From: Shinella lacus
Lineage (GTDB): Bacteria > Pseudomonadota > Alphaproteobacteria > Rhizobiales > Rhizobiaceae
NCBI RefSeq assembly: GCF_010994755.1
Contig: NZ_WHSB02000022.1
Coordinates: 31,298 to 95,297, forward strand
DNA: 64,000 bases
Direction of reading: 5' to 3'
The position numbers were made by a program, and so were the translations under genes. The first letter of the stretch is position 1. The number at the start of each line of letters is the position of its first letter. Below, in pieces: positions 36,778 to 46,086 of the stretch. Under the pieces are notes generated by a model. That model was not told the DNA's origin. It was given only the letters and a program-made list of their open reading frames with translations, and ran no database searches.

Positions 36778-37416
36778 ATGAATACAGATCGTAGCCAGAT
36801 GGGGCTTAGAGCCCGCAAGAAACTCGCGCGTCACGAGTCCATACTTGAAGCCGCCCGGCAAGTGATCGGGGACATCGGATATGAAAATGCGAAGCTGGAA
36901 CAAATAGCAGAGGCGGCCGATGTCGGTGTGGCCACCGTTTACAACTATTTCGGAAAAAAACACATCCTTCTATTCAATCTGGCATTGTATTCAATCGACA
37001 GGATGGAGCCGCAGCTCGATGCATGGTCCCCTAAACCGGAATCCACGCTCGAGGAGGCTCTGGTCGAGTGGATTGTTGAAATGGGGACGCACACATTCAA
37101 CGCCCTCGATCATTCCATTTGGGGTGTGGTGATATCCGAAGAGTATAAAGCCGGCGTCGACAAGAAAGACTATATAGAAATAAAGCAGAGATTTATCGAA
37201 TTAAATCTCAAGTTTTGGCACCGGCTGATTGCGAGCGGCTACGCTACGAACGAAGTAGAGGGCAGGGATGTGGCCGAGTTGCTGGATTCCATTGCCTCGG
37301 AAGTATTTCGTCAGGCTCATCAGAAGAAAGCCGTAAACCGCAATACATACAGGCGCATTGCACGGCGCCTGGTCACGCTCATCGTTCGTGGACTTGCTGC
37401 AAACCAAAAACAGTAA
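36778..37416 (+). CDS. TetR family transcriptional regulator
   Basis: 212 residues. N-terminal helix-turn-helix ILEAARQVIGDIGYENAKLE then IAEAADVGVATVYNYFGKK is a textbook TetR domain; the C-terminal ligand domain has no assignable specificity. More AT-rich than its neighbours. It precedes the AruI-like decarboxylase by 60 bases on the same strand and probably regulates it. Confidence 0.9.
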   Translation: MNTDRSQMGLRARKKLARHESILEAARQVIGDIGYENAKLEQIAEAADVGVATVYNYFGKKHILLFNLALYSIDRMEPQLDAWSPKPESTLEEALVEWIVEMGTHTFNALDHSIWGVVISEEYKAGVDKKDYIEIKQRFIELNLKFWHRLIASGYATNEVEGRDVAELLDSIASEVFRQAHQKKAVNRNTYRRIARRLVTLIVRGLAANQKQ

Positions 37417-37476
37417 CGCGCAAGATCCGGTACGGCGCAATCGCTCCTGCACTCCGCCCACAGAAAGAAAGCAATC

Positions 37477-39090
37477 ATGACAGTTTCAACAGGCCAGTAT
37501 CTGACGACACTTCTGCAGGCGTATGGGGTCGATCATGTCTTCGGTATTCCCGGCATTCACACGGTCGAGCTTTATCGCGGGCTTGAGAACAGCCAAATCC
37601 GTCATATCACGCCGCGACATGAACAAGGCGCCGGCTTCATGGCCGACGGTTACGCCCGTGTTACCGGCAAGCCGGGCGTTTGCTTCATTATCTCCGGTCC
37701 TGGCATGATGAACATTCTGACGGCGATGGGCCAGGCCTATGCCGACAGCGTCCCGATGCTGGTGATTTCGACGGTGAACGCCCATGGACGCATGGATTCC
37801 GGCGACGGCTGGCTGCATGAGATGCCGGACCAACGTGGCGTGGTGGAAAACCTGACCGCCTTCAGCCGTACTATTCACCGCCCCGAGGATCTTCCCGCGG
37901 CAATGGCGCAGGCATTTGCCGTTTTTGAGGGCGCACGTCCGCGTCCCGTGCACATCGAGCTGCCCATCAACGTGTTGCGCGCCTCTGCGGACCATCTGGC
38001 GCCTCCGGTACGCGCGCCGGTTCTGGCGCGCCCCGCTCCGGCGCATTCCGCTATTCAGGCAGCAAGGGATCTGCTGTCTGAAGCCGCGCGCCCCGTCATC
38101 CTGGTGGGCGGCGGAGCTGTGAAGGCGGCGGCGGAGGTGAAGCAACTCGCCGAGCGGCTCGATGCACCCGTGGTCATGACGGTCAATGCCAGAGGCATGC
38201 TGGACCACGCACACCCTTTGAGTGTCAGCCTCTCCGCTTCGATGCCGAAAACACGGGCGCTGATCGCCGACGCTGACGTGGTCCTTGCTTTGGGCACCGA
38301 GTTCGGCATAACGGATTACGACAATTGGGAGACCGGCCAGTTCTCCATTCCCGGCCAGCTGATCCGGGCCGACTTGGACCCGCAGCAGATCAGGCGTGGC
38401 GCGGTGGCCGAAATCGGTCTGGTCGCCGACGCCCTTGAAACGGCGCAGGCGCTTCTTGCCGTACTGCCCGCAAAAGCCGCTCGCGACGGCGCAGCAAGGG
38501 CCGGTAAAGCCATGGAGGGGCGCGACGACCTGTCAGCCACCATGCGCGGCGATCTGGCAATGCTTGATGCGATGCGTGATGCGCTGCCGTCGGCGATTTT
38601 CGTCGGCGATTCCACCCAGTTGGTCTACGCCGGCAACACAGCATTTGCCGCCGCCACCCCGTCAAGCTACTTCAATTCGGCTACAGGTTTCGGCACTTTG
38701 GGCTATGGTTTGCCCGCGGCCACGGGAGCGGCGCTCGGTTCCAGCGGGCGTCCCGTGATTGCGCTGGTTGGCGACGGCGGTCTGCAGTTTTCGCTGGCCG
38801 AATTGGCAAGCACCGTTGAGGCCGATGTACCGGTCATCATGATGCTGCACGACAACAGTGGATACGGCGAGATCAAGTCCTATATGCAATCCAAGGGGAT
38901 CGCGCCTCTGGGTGTCGACATTCTAACGCCGGATCTGGCGGTAATGGCGAAAGCGTCGGGATGGACGGTAAAGCGTCTTGAGAACGGGGACGATCTTACG
39001 AAAACATTGCGCGAACTCGCCCAGGCCGCGCGACCGGCAATGCTGATATTTGGAGATGATGTGCGGCAGGCGTTCCAGCGAGCGGCCTAA
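37477..39090 (+). CDS. ThDP-dependent decarboxylase, AruI-like (5-guanidino-2-oxopentanoate decarboxylase)
   Basis: 537 residues in the acetolactate-synthase superfamily: N-terminal Pyr domain with the catalytic Glu in HITPRHEQGAGFMADGYAR, central Rossmann domain (PVILVGGGAVKAAAEVKQLA), C-terminal PP domain with the GDGGLQFSLAELAS...HDN thiamine-diphosphate motif. Length and the N-terminal GIPGIHTVELYRGL segment resemble AruI, which decarboxylates 5-guanidino-2-oxopentanoate in the arginine transaminase pathway; benzoylformate-decarboxylase-type activity is an alternative. It lies alone downstream of a TetR gene. The aldehyde product could feed the ALDH at 42428 (inference). Confidence 0.82.
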   Translation: MTVSTGQYLTTLLQAYGVDHVFGIPGIHTVELYRGLENSQIRHITPRHEQGAGFMADGYARVTGKPGVCFIISGPGMMNILTAMGQAYADSVPMLVISTVNAHGRMDSGDGWLHEMPDQRGVVENLTAFSRTIHRPEDLPAAMAQAFAVFEGARPRPVHIELPINVLRASADHLAPPVRAPVLARPAPAHSAIQAARDLLSEAARPVILVGGGAVKAAAEVKQLAERLDAPVVMTVNARGMLDHAHPLSVSLSASMPKTRALIADADVVLALGTEFGITDYDNWETGQFSIPGQLIRADLDPQQIRRGAVAEIGLVADALETAQALLAVLPAKAARDGAARAGKAMEGRDDLSATMRGDLAMLDAMRDALPSAIFVGDSTQLVYAGNTAFAAATPSSYFNSATGFGTLGYGLPAATGAALGSSGRPVIALVGDGGLQFSLAELASTVEADVPVIMMLHDNSGYGEIKSYMQSKGIAPLGVDILTPDLAVMAKASGWTVKRLENGDDLTKTLRELAQAARPAMLIFGDDVRQAFQRAA

Positions 39091-39412
39091 GCAAAGCAGA
39101 GTAGGAGCATTCCAGCCAAAGCGGCATCTCTTCTGCATTTCATTAGCGTAGAGCAGCTCCGGCCTCCTGGCAACAGCCTTTCCATCCCAAGCCTCAGAGG
39201 CAATAGCAATCCTCGTCAAGGGCATGGTGAGAATGCGGATGATGTGCGTAGTAGTTAAGGCAGCAGAAGCGCTTCGGTCGATAGTAAATGAATTGGTTCC
39301 TCCCACGAATTGCCGATTTTTAGGCGATGAGTGGAAGGTAGGCACGAGCGCGCGGCTAGTCTCGTGACAAGTCTGTACTAATGGTACGATTGTGTGCAAA
39401 ATTCTGGAAATG
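39091..39412. other. Intergenic stretch without a recognisable gene
   Basis: About 320 bases between the decarboxylase stop and the first readable part of the uvrB remnant. No supported gene on either strand; it may contain more decayed uvrB sequence that I cannot align by eye. Confidence 0.45.
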
Positions 39413-39580
39413 AGGTCGAAAGTATCGGCGGAAGAGCGAATGCTCCTGTCCCATCTTCGTGATCTGATCATTACCGCCTAGCACCGTCTGTTGGCACTAG
39501 CCGATGGCGGTGACGAAAGCAAATTGAAGAAAATCGTCAGAGGTTTAGACAGGCTATTTCGCCAGTTCATCTATCTGTGA
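39413..39580 (+). pseudogene. 3' remnant of a uvrB paralogue
   Basis: Read in frame, this encodes about 55 residues ending HRLLALADGGDESK...[14 protein letters not shown], which aligns without gaps to the last residues of the intact UvrB at 52299 (HGLLAAADSGDES...DRLYRQFIYL). It contains an internal TAG at 39479-39481, where the intact gene has GAG (Glu), and nothing recognisable remains of the preceding ~600 codons. By eye it is roughly three quarters identical in bases to the intact gene, so it comes from a diverged second copy. Its TGA overlaps a GTG in frame with uvrA, the arrangement expected of an old uvrB-uvrA operon. Confidence 0.85.
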
Positions 39581-39606
39581 GCTTGTTGACGGTGCGGGAA
39601 ATCAAT

Positions 39607-42270
39607 ATGAAAAAACGAAATCGACTTCTTGGGTCAACTCCTCTTGGTAGCGGGCACGCAGAGCGCCCCTCGTCCGTGCAGGTGCGTGGAGCGCGCCAAA
39701 ACAACCTCAAGAATGTCAATGTCGATATTCCGCGCGATGCCTTCGTGGTTTTTACCGGCATCTCGGGATCGGGTAAGTCGTCGCTGGCCTTCGGCACCCT
39801 TTATGCCGAGGCGCAGCGCCGCTACCTTGAGTCAGTCGCCCCCTATGCGCGCCGCCTGATCGACCAGGCTGGCGTGCCGGAGGTCGATGCGATCGACGGG
39901 TTGCCGCCCGCGGTCGCCTTGCAGCAGCAGCGCGGCTCGACCAACGCCCGATCCTCCGTCGGCAGCGTAACGACGCTCTCCAGCCTGGTGCGGATGCTCT
40001 ATTCGCGCGTCGGCGCGTATCCGCGCAATCAGCCGATGCTCTATGCGGAGGACTTCTCACCCAACACCGTGGCGGGGGCCTGCCCGGCCTGCCACGGGAT
40101 CGGGCGCGTCTATGATGCGACGGAACAGACGATGGTCCCGGACGATACGCTTACCATTCGCGAGCGGGCGATCGCCGCCTGGCCGCCGGCATGGCACGGT
40201 CAGAACCTGCGCGATATCCTCGTGTCGCTTGGCTTCGACGTCGACACGCCATGGCGCGACCTGCCGAAGAAGGACCGCGACTGGATCCTCTTCACCGACG
40301 AAACGCCGACGGTGCCGGTCTATGCGGGCCTCAATCCCGAGCAGACCAGTGTCGCGCTCAAGCGGCGCATGGAGCCGAGCTATCAAGGCACTTTCACCGG
40401 CGCACGTCGCTATGTGCTGGAGACCTTTGCCAATACGAAAAGCGCCCTGATGAAAAAGCGCGTCTCGCAATACATCATCGGCCGCGATTGCCCGACCTGC
40501 CATGGCAAGCGCTTGAAGAGCGAAGCCCTGTCAGTGACGTTCGCCGGGCTCGATATCGCCGCGTTCGGCGACCTGACGCTGCTCAAGCTCAGGGACTTGC
40601 TCACGCCCATTGCGCAAGGTGAGTTCGGAACGGCCGACTCGACCGTGAAGAGCCATATTCTGGGCAAGGCTGCTCGCGATGCGGCGGTTGAGCGAAGGGT
40701 TGCCGCCGGTGGTTCTGCCCACAAGAGCGCGCCCGATGTGCGCCGCACACCCAACCTTTCCGATGAAAAGCGGGCCGCTGCGCAACGCTTGGCGTCCGAA
40801 CTGCTCGAACGACTCGCACCGCTGATCGATCTCGGCCTCGGTTATATCTCGCTCGACCGCAGCACGCCGACGCTCTCCTCCGGGGAGCTGCAAAGGCTGC
40901 GTCTCGCCACTCAATTGTCGTCGCAGCTTTTCGGCGTGGTCTATGTGCTGGATGAGCCATCGGCGGGATTGCACCCGGCGGATGGCGAAGCCTTGCTCTC
41001 AATCCTCGAGCGGCTCAAGTCGGCGGGGAATTCGCTGTTCGTTGTCGAGCACGATCTCGACGTGATCCGCCATGCCGAATGGCTGGTAGATGTGGGACCG
41101 GGTGCCGGTGAGAAAGGCGGCGAGGTCATCTACAACGGGCCGCCTGAGGGGCTGGCCGACGTGGAAAAATCCGTCACACGCCGCTACCTGTTCGCTGAGC
41201 CCGTCGCCAACGACAGGACGCCGCGCAAAGCCAAAGCGTGGCTTCGTCTGGAAGGCGTGACCCGCAACAATCTGCACGGCCTCGATGTCGCGGTTCCGAT
41301 CGGCTGTTTCACCGCGGTCACTGGCATATCGGGATCGGGCAAATCCAGCCTTGTAAGTCAGGCGCTGCCGGAACTCGTTGCCGAACATCTTGGCGGCTCC
41401 TCGCCGGCGACCGAAGACGAGGATGTCGATCCGCTGCTCGATGTCGTGCAGGGGACAGCCGAGGGGCGGATCGTCGCGGGCATGGACCATATCCGGCGGC
41501 TGGTCCGGGTCGATCAGAAGCCGATCGGCCGCACCCCGCGCTCGAACCTCGCCACCTACAGCGGCTTGTTCGATCACGTGCGCAAGATCTTTGCCGATAC
41601 ACCCCTCGCCCGTCGGCGCCGATACAGCCCCGGCAGGTTCTCGTTCAATGTGGCGCAAGGCCGATGCCCGGTTTGCGAGGGCGAAGGCTTCGTGATGGTG
41701 GAGCTGCTGTTCCTCCCGAGCGTCTATGCACCTTGCTCGACCTGCCATGGCAGCCGCTACAACCCGCAAACGCTCGAGGTCGAATGGAACGGCTGTAGCA
41801 TCGCCCAGATCCTGGACATGACGGTGGACGAGGCTTGCGGCTTCTTTGCCGGCGAGCCACCCGTCATGCGTTCCCTCGATGTGCTGCGTGACATTGGTCT
41901 GGGATATCTTCGACTCGGGCAGCCGGCGACGGAACTGTCGGGCGGGGAGGCCCAGCGCATCAAGCTGGCGAGCGAGTTGCAGCGCGCGCAACGCGGCAAC
42001 ACGATCTACATTCTCGACGAGCCGACGTCAGGACTGCATCCGTCCGATGCGGATCGCCTGATGCGGCATCTGCAGGACCTGGTCGATGCCGGCAACACGG
42101 TCGTTGTCGTCGAACACGACATGCGCGCGGTCGCCCAGGTGGACTGGGTCATCGATCTAGGTCCGGGAGCCGGTGAAGACGGCGGTCGCATCATCGCGAG
42201 CGGTGTTCCCCGCGATATCGCCGAAGCAGAGGTCAGTCTGACCGCCCCCTATCTCAAGGCGGCGCTGTAA
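39607..42270 (+). CDS. Excinuclease ABC subunit A-like ATPase (UvrA family, short form)
   Basis: 887 residues, shorter than housekeeping UvrA (about 940-970). Two ABC modules: Walker [20 protein letters not shown] near the N-terminus and [19 protein letters not shown] near residue 575; signatures [15 protein letters not shown] and [15 protein letters not shown]; Walker [13 protein letters not shown] and [12 protein letters not shown]. Zinc-finger Cys pairs are present in [24 protein letters not shown] and [11 protein letters not shown] at 39607 with GGGAA before it; GTG at 39577 overlapping the uvrB-remnant stop is an alternative. As an accessory UvrA paralogue it could act in lesion recognition or drug tolerance; the housekeeping uvrA is presumably elsewhere. 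Confidence 0.88.
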   Translation: MKKRNRLLGSTPLGSGHAERPSSVQVRGARQNNLKNVNVDIPRDAFVVFTGISGSGKSSLAFGTLYAEAQRRYLESVAPYARRLIDQAGVPEVDAIDGLPPAVALQQQRGSTNARSSVGSVTTLSSLVRMLYSRVGAYPRNQPMLYAEDFSPNTVAGACPACHGIGRVYDATEQTMVPDDTLTIRERAIAAWPPAWHGQNLRDILVSLGFDVDTPWRDLPKKDRDWILFTDETPTVPVYAGLNPEQTSVALKRRMEPSYQGTFTGARRYVLETFANTKSALMKKRVSQYIIGRDCPTCHGKRLKSEALSVTFAGLDIAAFGDLTLLKLRDLLTPIAQGEFGTADSTVKSHILGKAARDAAVERRVAAGGSAHKSAPDVRRTPNLSDEKRAAAQRLASELLERLAPLIDLGLGYISLDRSTPTLSSGELQRLRLATQLSSQLFGVVYVLDEPSAGLHPADGEALLSILERLKSAGNSLFVVEHDLDVIRHAEWLVDVGPGAGEKGGEVIYNGPPEGLADVEKSVTRRYLFAEPVANDRTPRKAKAWLRLEGVTRNNLHGLDVAVPIGCFTAVTGISGSGKSSLVSQALPELVAEHLGGSSPATEDEDVDPLLDVVQGTAEGRIVAGMDHIRRLVRVDQKPIGRTPRSNLATYSGLFDHVRKIFADTPLARRRRYSPGRFSFNVAQGRCPVCEGEGFVMVELLFLPSVYAPCSTCHGSRYNPQTLEVEWNGCSIAQILDMTVDEACGFFAGEPPVMRSLDVLRDIGLGYLRLGQPATELSGGEAQRIKLASELQRAQRGNTIYILDEPTSGLHPSDADRLMRHLQDLVDAGNTVVVVEHDMRAVAQVDWVIDLGPGAGEDGGRIIASGVPRDIAEAEVSLTAPYLKAAL

Positions 42271-42427
42271 CTCTCAAATCGCTTGCCGTCATTAGGTCGA
42301 GCATTATCGCGGCCTGTGATCGGGCCGCGTTGACCAGGCTACGCTGGATGTTTGACGCGGAATCTTTCGGGCAAAAGCAAAGACGGCACCCTTTTCGAGC
42401 GCCGCCTTCCAGGTCTTGCTTTGACGG

Positions 42428-43861
42428 TTACTCTGCGCTGGGGCGATGGACCGTCTTCACCTCCAGGAAGTCCTCAAGCCCGAAGATGCCGCCCTCGCGG
42501 CCGTTGCCCGACTGCTTGAAGCCGCCGAAGGGGCTGCCGTAGCGGTGCGGGCCGCCGTTGATGTGAACCATGCCGGCGCGCAGGCGGGCGGCGACACGCT
42601 CGGCGCGGTCGGGGTCGCCCGTCTGCACGTAGGCGGCAAGGCCATAGGCGGTGTCGTTGGCAATCGCGATGGCTTCCTCTTCCGTGTCGAAGGGGATGAT
42701 CGCGAGAACCGGGCCGAACACTTCTTCACGGGCGATGCGCATCTCGTTGTTGACGTCGGCGAAGATCGTCGGCTTGACGAAGTAGCCGGTCTCGTAGCCA
42801 TCAGGCTTGCCGGGGCCGCCGACGAGAAGGCGGGCGCCTTCCGCGACACCGGCTTCGATCAGCGCCTGCACGCGGCCGAACTGGACATGCGAGACGAGCG
42901 GACCGATATGGCCGCCTTCCTCCTCCGGATTGCCGACCGTCGCTTCTTTGCCGGCGCGCTCGGCGATCTCGACCACCTTGTCGTAGACCGAGCGCTCGAC
43001 GAGCATGCGGGTCGGCGCGTCGCAGGACTGGCCGGAATTGTTGAAGCATTCGGCGACGCTGCCGGCCACGCGGTCTTCCAGGTCCGCATCGGCGAAGACG
43101 ATGTTCGGCGACTTGCCGCCGAGCTCCAGCGTCACGCGCTTGACCGTGTCGGCCGCATCCTTGCTGACGGCGATGCCGGCGCGGGTGGAGCCGGTGAACG
43201 ACATCATGTCGATGTCCTTGTGCTTGGAAAGCGCCGCGCCGCATTCGATGCCGTCGCCGTTGACGAGGTTGAACGTGCCGGCCGGGAAGCCCGCCTCATG
43301 CACCATCTCGGCATAGAGCATGGCGTTGAGCGGCGTGAACTCGGAGGGTTTGAGCACGCAGGTCGAGCCCGTCGCCAGCGCCGGCACCACCTTCAGCGCG
43401 ATCTGGTTGATCGGCCAGTTCCACGGCGTGATGAGGCCGCAGACGCCGATCGGCTCGCGGCGCACCACGTCGCCATTCGCCAGCACCTCGCGGCTCTTCA
43501 GCCGCTTCAGCCCGTCGATGAAGCCCTGCAGGTGGCCGACGCCGACATCGGCCTGCTGCTCGGTGCTCATGGTGATCGGCGCACCCAGCTCCAGCGTGAT
43601 GGTGCGCGCCATCTCCTCATAGCGGCGCTTGTAGATTTCGAGCAGCTTTTCGAGCAGCGCGAGGCGCTCTTCCACGCTGGTCTGGCTGTAGGTCGCAAAG
43701 GCCTTCTTGGCGGCGGCGACGGCGCGGTCGATATCGGCGGCGGTGCCCATGGTGATGACCGCGATCGGCTTTTCCGTTGCCGGATTGATCACCGCGAGGT
43801 CGTTGGGCTTCAGCGGGTCCACCCACTGGCCGTCGATGTAGAATTTGCGCTTGTCGAGCAT
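42428..43861 (-). CDS. Aldehyde dehydrogenase family protein
   Basis: 477-residue NAD(P)-dependent aldehyde dehydrogenase. Seen: ITPWNWPINQIALK, VTLELGGKSPNIVFADADLE with the base Glu, NNSGQSCDAPTRML with the catalytic Cys, EEVFGPVLAIIPF and the C-terminal GGFKQSGNGREGG. Full length, ATG at 43861. Convergent with uvrA and separated from the cupin/M24 genes by 302 bases. Candidate acceptor of the aldehyde made by the AruI-like decarboxylase, but the specificity is not readable. Confidence 0.92.
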   Translation of the reverse strand: MLDKRKFYIDGQWVDPLKPNDLAVINPATEKPIAVITMGTAADIDRAVAAAKKAFATYSQTSVEERLALLEKLLEIYKRRYEEMARTITLELGAPITMSTEQQADVGVGHLQGFIDGLKRLKSREVLANGDVVRREPIGVCGLITPWNWPINQIALKVVPALATGSTCVLKPSEFTPLNAMLYAEMVHEAGFPAGTFNLVNGDGIECGAALSKHKDIDMMSFTGSTRAGIAVSKDAADTVKRVTLELGGKSPNIVFADADLEDRVAGSVAECFNNSGQSCDAPTRMLVERSVYDKVVEIAERAGKEATVGNPEEEGGHIGPLVSHVQFGRVQALIEAGVAEGARLLVGGPGKPDGYETGYFVKPTIFADVNNEMRIAREEVFGPVLAIIPFDTEEEAIAIANDTAYGLAAYVQTGDPDRAERVAARLRAGMVHINGGPHRYGSPFGGFKQSGNGREGGIFGLEDFLEVKTVHRPSAE

Positions 43862-44163
43862 GCTTGTCTCCCGTCACTTCTGGTTTTCGTCGAGCTAGCC
43901 AAAAATCAGCCGGCGATAGCGGTTCCCGAGATCGATGGTATCGCACCGTCGGTTATGGCGGGGGCGCCCTTCATCGCCTTGCATTTCGAGGCACCAAGGT
44001 GCGGACGGCAGCGCGTCGAATTCTCGCCAGAGACGTAGGAGCGGCATCGTGTGCCGGTCCGCCTCGATCGCGTCCGCGCGCCTTATCCTTGAAACCGGGG
44101 AACCCGGAACAGGCTGTTCCAAGTTCTCACCGGCGAATTCAAGGCATTGCCGCAGCTCAGAGG
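43862..44163. other. Intergenic stretch between ALDH and cupin genes
   Basis: 302 bases upstream of the ALDH and downstream of the cupin, both on the minus strand. A 75-codon open frame on the minus strand (about 43895-44122) has no ribosome site or family I recognise, so I do not call it. The ALDH promoter should lie near 43870-43950. Confidence 0.45.
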
Positions 44164-44520
44164 TTACTGGTTTCGCCGGATGACGAAATGCTTGCGAACC
44201 TTCTCCACAATCTTCCAGGTGCCCTTGAAGCCCTTTTCGACAACAAACGCGTCACCGGGACCGACCTCGACCGGGTCTTCACCATCGGGTGTGAGGACGA
44301 TTCTGCCGTCTATCAGGTGGACGAACTCCCAGGCCTCGGAGCTTTGTCGATAGGTCCCGGGCGTGGCCTCCCACCAGCCGACGACGGTCGAACCACCATC
44401 TGTCGTATATTCGACCCAGGTTTTCATCGTCGGGTTACCCTCGACCTTCGTCCAGCCGACGGAATCCGTCTCCTTCGGCTGAGCGTTCAACCCGATTTTC
44501 GATACAGGATTGCGTGTCAT
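44164..44520 (-). CDS. Cupin domain protein (DUF861/Cupin_3 type)
   Basis: 118 residues, complete. The barrel is visible as GWWEATPGTYRQS, WEFVHLIDGRIVLTPDG and VGPGDAFVVEKGFKGTWKI, ending IRRNQ. The same family as the cupin at 30047. It follows the M24 gene by 57 bases on the minus strand, so probably co-transcribed. These small cupins accompany amine- and amino-acid-degrading enzymes; their reaction is not known. Confidence 0.87.
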   Translation of the reverse strand: MTRNPVSKIGLNAQPKETDSVGWTKVEGNPTMKTWVEYTTDGGSTVVGWWEATPGTYRQSSEAWEFVHLIDGRIVLTPDGEDPVEVGPGDAFVVEKGFKGTWKIVEKVRKHFVIRRNQ

Positions 44521-44577
44521 ATCTTCTCCAATCTGGCGGGACCATCCTCTGACCGTCGATGCCCCGCGGGTCAGTTT

Positions 44578-45747
44578 CTAGAAATTGTCGATGACGATAA
44601 GATCCCGCGGGATGCGGGTAAGGCTCATGGCGCCGTCCTCGGTGCACATCACCGTGTCGCCGAGCTTGAGACCGAAGCCCTCATCCTGAAGGCTGATGTT
44701 CGGCTCGAGACTGAAGACCATGCCGGGCGCGAACGTGTGGCTGTCCCCCTTGATGAGCATGGGCGGCTCCATCCAGCCGGACGGGTAGGCCAGACCCAGA
44801 CTGTAGCCCATCCGATGGTCCCGGCGCCTCCTGAGATCCAGCCGATCCAGACGCGCATTGCAGACCTCGTCCGGCACGCCGACAGGGACCCCCGGCTTCA
44901 CCGAAGCGATCGCGGCATCAAGCCCCTCCTTGAGACATGCGGCCACCTCCACCATCCGCGGAGACGGGCGCCCCAGCACGATCGTTCGCATCACGATGGC
45001 ATGATAGCGGTTCACGCACGCGCCGAGTTCGATACAGATCGTATCCCCGAGCCCGATTGTCTGTCGCGTCGCCATTCCGTGAACGAGCGCGCTGCGCGAA
45101 CCGGAAACGACCATCGGGGGGACGGCGACATACTCGCTTCCGACATCGGCCAGCGCCTTCGCTGCGATACCGGCCAGCTCGATCTCGGACATGCCGGGCC
45201 GGATCGCGGCTATTGCCGTGTTCAGGGCGAAATCGGCCATCTGCGCCGCCTGCCACTGGAAGCCAAGTTCCGCCGGGGACTTGATCAGCCGCTCTTCCAG
45301 GACCAGATCGGTCGCATCGATCCAGGCAACTTCCGGAAGGTCGCCCCGAAGCATGTCCCACTGTCCGGGAAGCATGGAGACCGACTTGGACGTCGCCTGA
45401 AGATTGACGCCGATCCTACCGGCGTTCAATCCGAGATCGGACAGCAGGCGGGACAGCACCTTGACGGGGTTTTCCAGCTCAATGTCGTAGAAGCGGGCGG
45501 ACCTCAGCCAGGACGTATCCCAGAAAATGGACGCTTCCGTCGTTCTGGTGAAAAAGTGGGGTTCGCTATCATTCGCCAGCACGATCAGCCCCTGAAGGTG
45601 GGAATAGCTCGTGCAGTCATATCCCGCGAGCCAGCAGATCGACTCGGGCGACGTGACCACGATCGCATCAAGCTCCCTCGCCCTCATGCGGGCGCGAACA
45701 CGCTCCAGACGCTCCAGATACGTCGGCACACTGAACGCTAGTCTCAT
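44578..45747 (-). CDS. M24 family protein, creatinase/ectoine-hydrolase-like, metal site altered
   Basis: 389 residues with the two-domain creatinase architecture: an N-terminal domain (YLERLERVRARMRARELDAI) and a C-terminal pita-bread domain with SGSRSALVHGMATRQ, GYSLGLAYPSGW and FSLEPNISLQDEG. The metal ligands of true aminopeptidases are not all present: the segment expected to carry two Asp reads IELGACVNRYHAIVMRT. That is also the case in metal-free creatinase and in ectoine hydrolase (DoeA), which it resembles around GYSLGLAYP. Likely a C-N hydrolase for a small amino compound rather than a peptidase. Forms a unit with the cupin downstream; divergent from the binding protein at 46087. 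Confidence 0.82.
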   Translation of the reverse strand: MRLAFSVPTYLERLERVRARMRARELDAIVVTSPESICWLAGYDCTSYSHLQGLIVLANDSEPHFFTRTTEASIFWDTSWLRSARFYDIELENPVKVLSRLLSDLGLNAGRIGVNLQATSKSVSMLPGQWDMLRGDLPEVAWIDATDLVLEERLIKSPAELGFQWQAAQMADFALNTAIAAIRPGMSEIELAGIAAKALADVGSEYVAVPPMVVSGSRSALVHGMATRQTIGLGDTICIELGACVNRYHAIVMRTIVLGRPSPRMVEVAACLKEGLDAAIASVKPGVPVGVPDEVCNARLDRLDLRRRRDHRMGYSLGLAYPSGWMEPPMLIKGDSHTFAPGMVFSLEPNISLQDEGFGLKLGDTVMCTEDGAMSLTRIPRDLIVIDNF

Positions 45748-45981
45748 ATCCTTACCTTTCCCAATTCTCTTCAGTTTCCAAAAGCAAGCAACACTGACGA
45801 AAGTCCCGATCCGACGCGAAAACCGGCCCGCCTACGGGTGGGTGATCACAGGCAGTCGTTGGAGCGCGCATCATCTGCCTATGCGCGCTGCCCATGCTTG
45901 AAGCCCTTGGCCGCTACAGCTTGTCCGGCTTCCTCGACGATCTTTGGCTGTTGATTTTTTGATAGGTCGTAATAATTATGT

Positions 45982-46001
45982 AGTCAACTATCAATTTATA
46001 G
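45982..46001. promoter_or_regulatory. AT-rich operator (motif C) between M24 and binding-protein genes
   Basis: The reverse complement reads CTATAAATTGATAGTTGACT, 19 of 20 identical to 31770-31789 before the aminotransferase operon. It lies in the 339-base divergent promoter region 45748-46086, in which I see no gene. Probably bound by the same regulator as motifs A and B. Confidence 0.7.
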
Positions 46002-46086
46002 AAGACATCGATTATCTCAACGCCAACGCAGAATCTCGCGCCCGACCCCGGGGGCGTCTCACGGCCGCAACAGGAGCAGAACCCGG

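Noticed and set aside
42308..42329. CGCGGCC/GGCCGCG stem-loop after uvrA as a terminator
   Set aside because: Seven-base stem with an 8-base loop and no T-run; too weak to call in GC-rich DNA.
42446..44038. Plus-strand open frame of about 530 codons over the ALDH gene
   Set aside because: Antisense shadow of the ALDH, with no ribosome site and low-complexity composition.
43895..44122. 75-codon minus-strand open frame between ALDH and cupin
   Set aside because: No ribosome site, no recognisable family and many Arg/Asp residues; left as intergenic.
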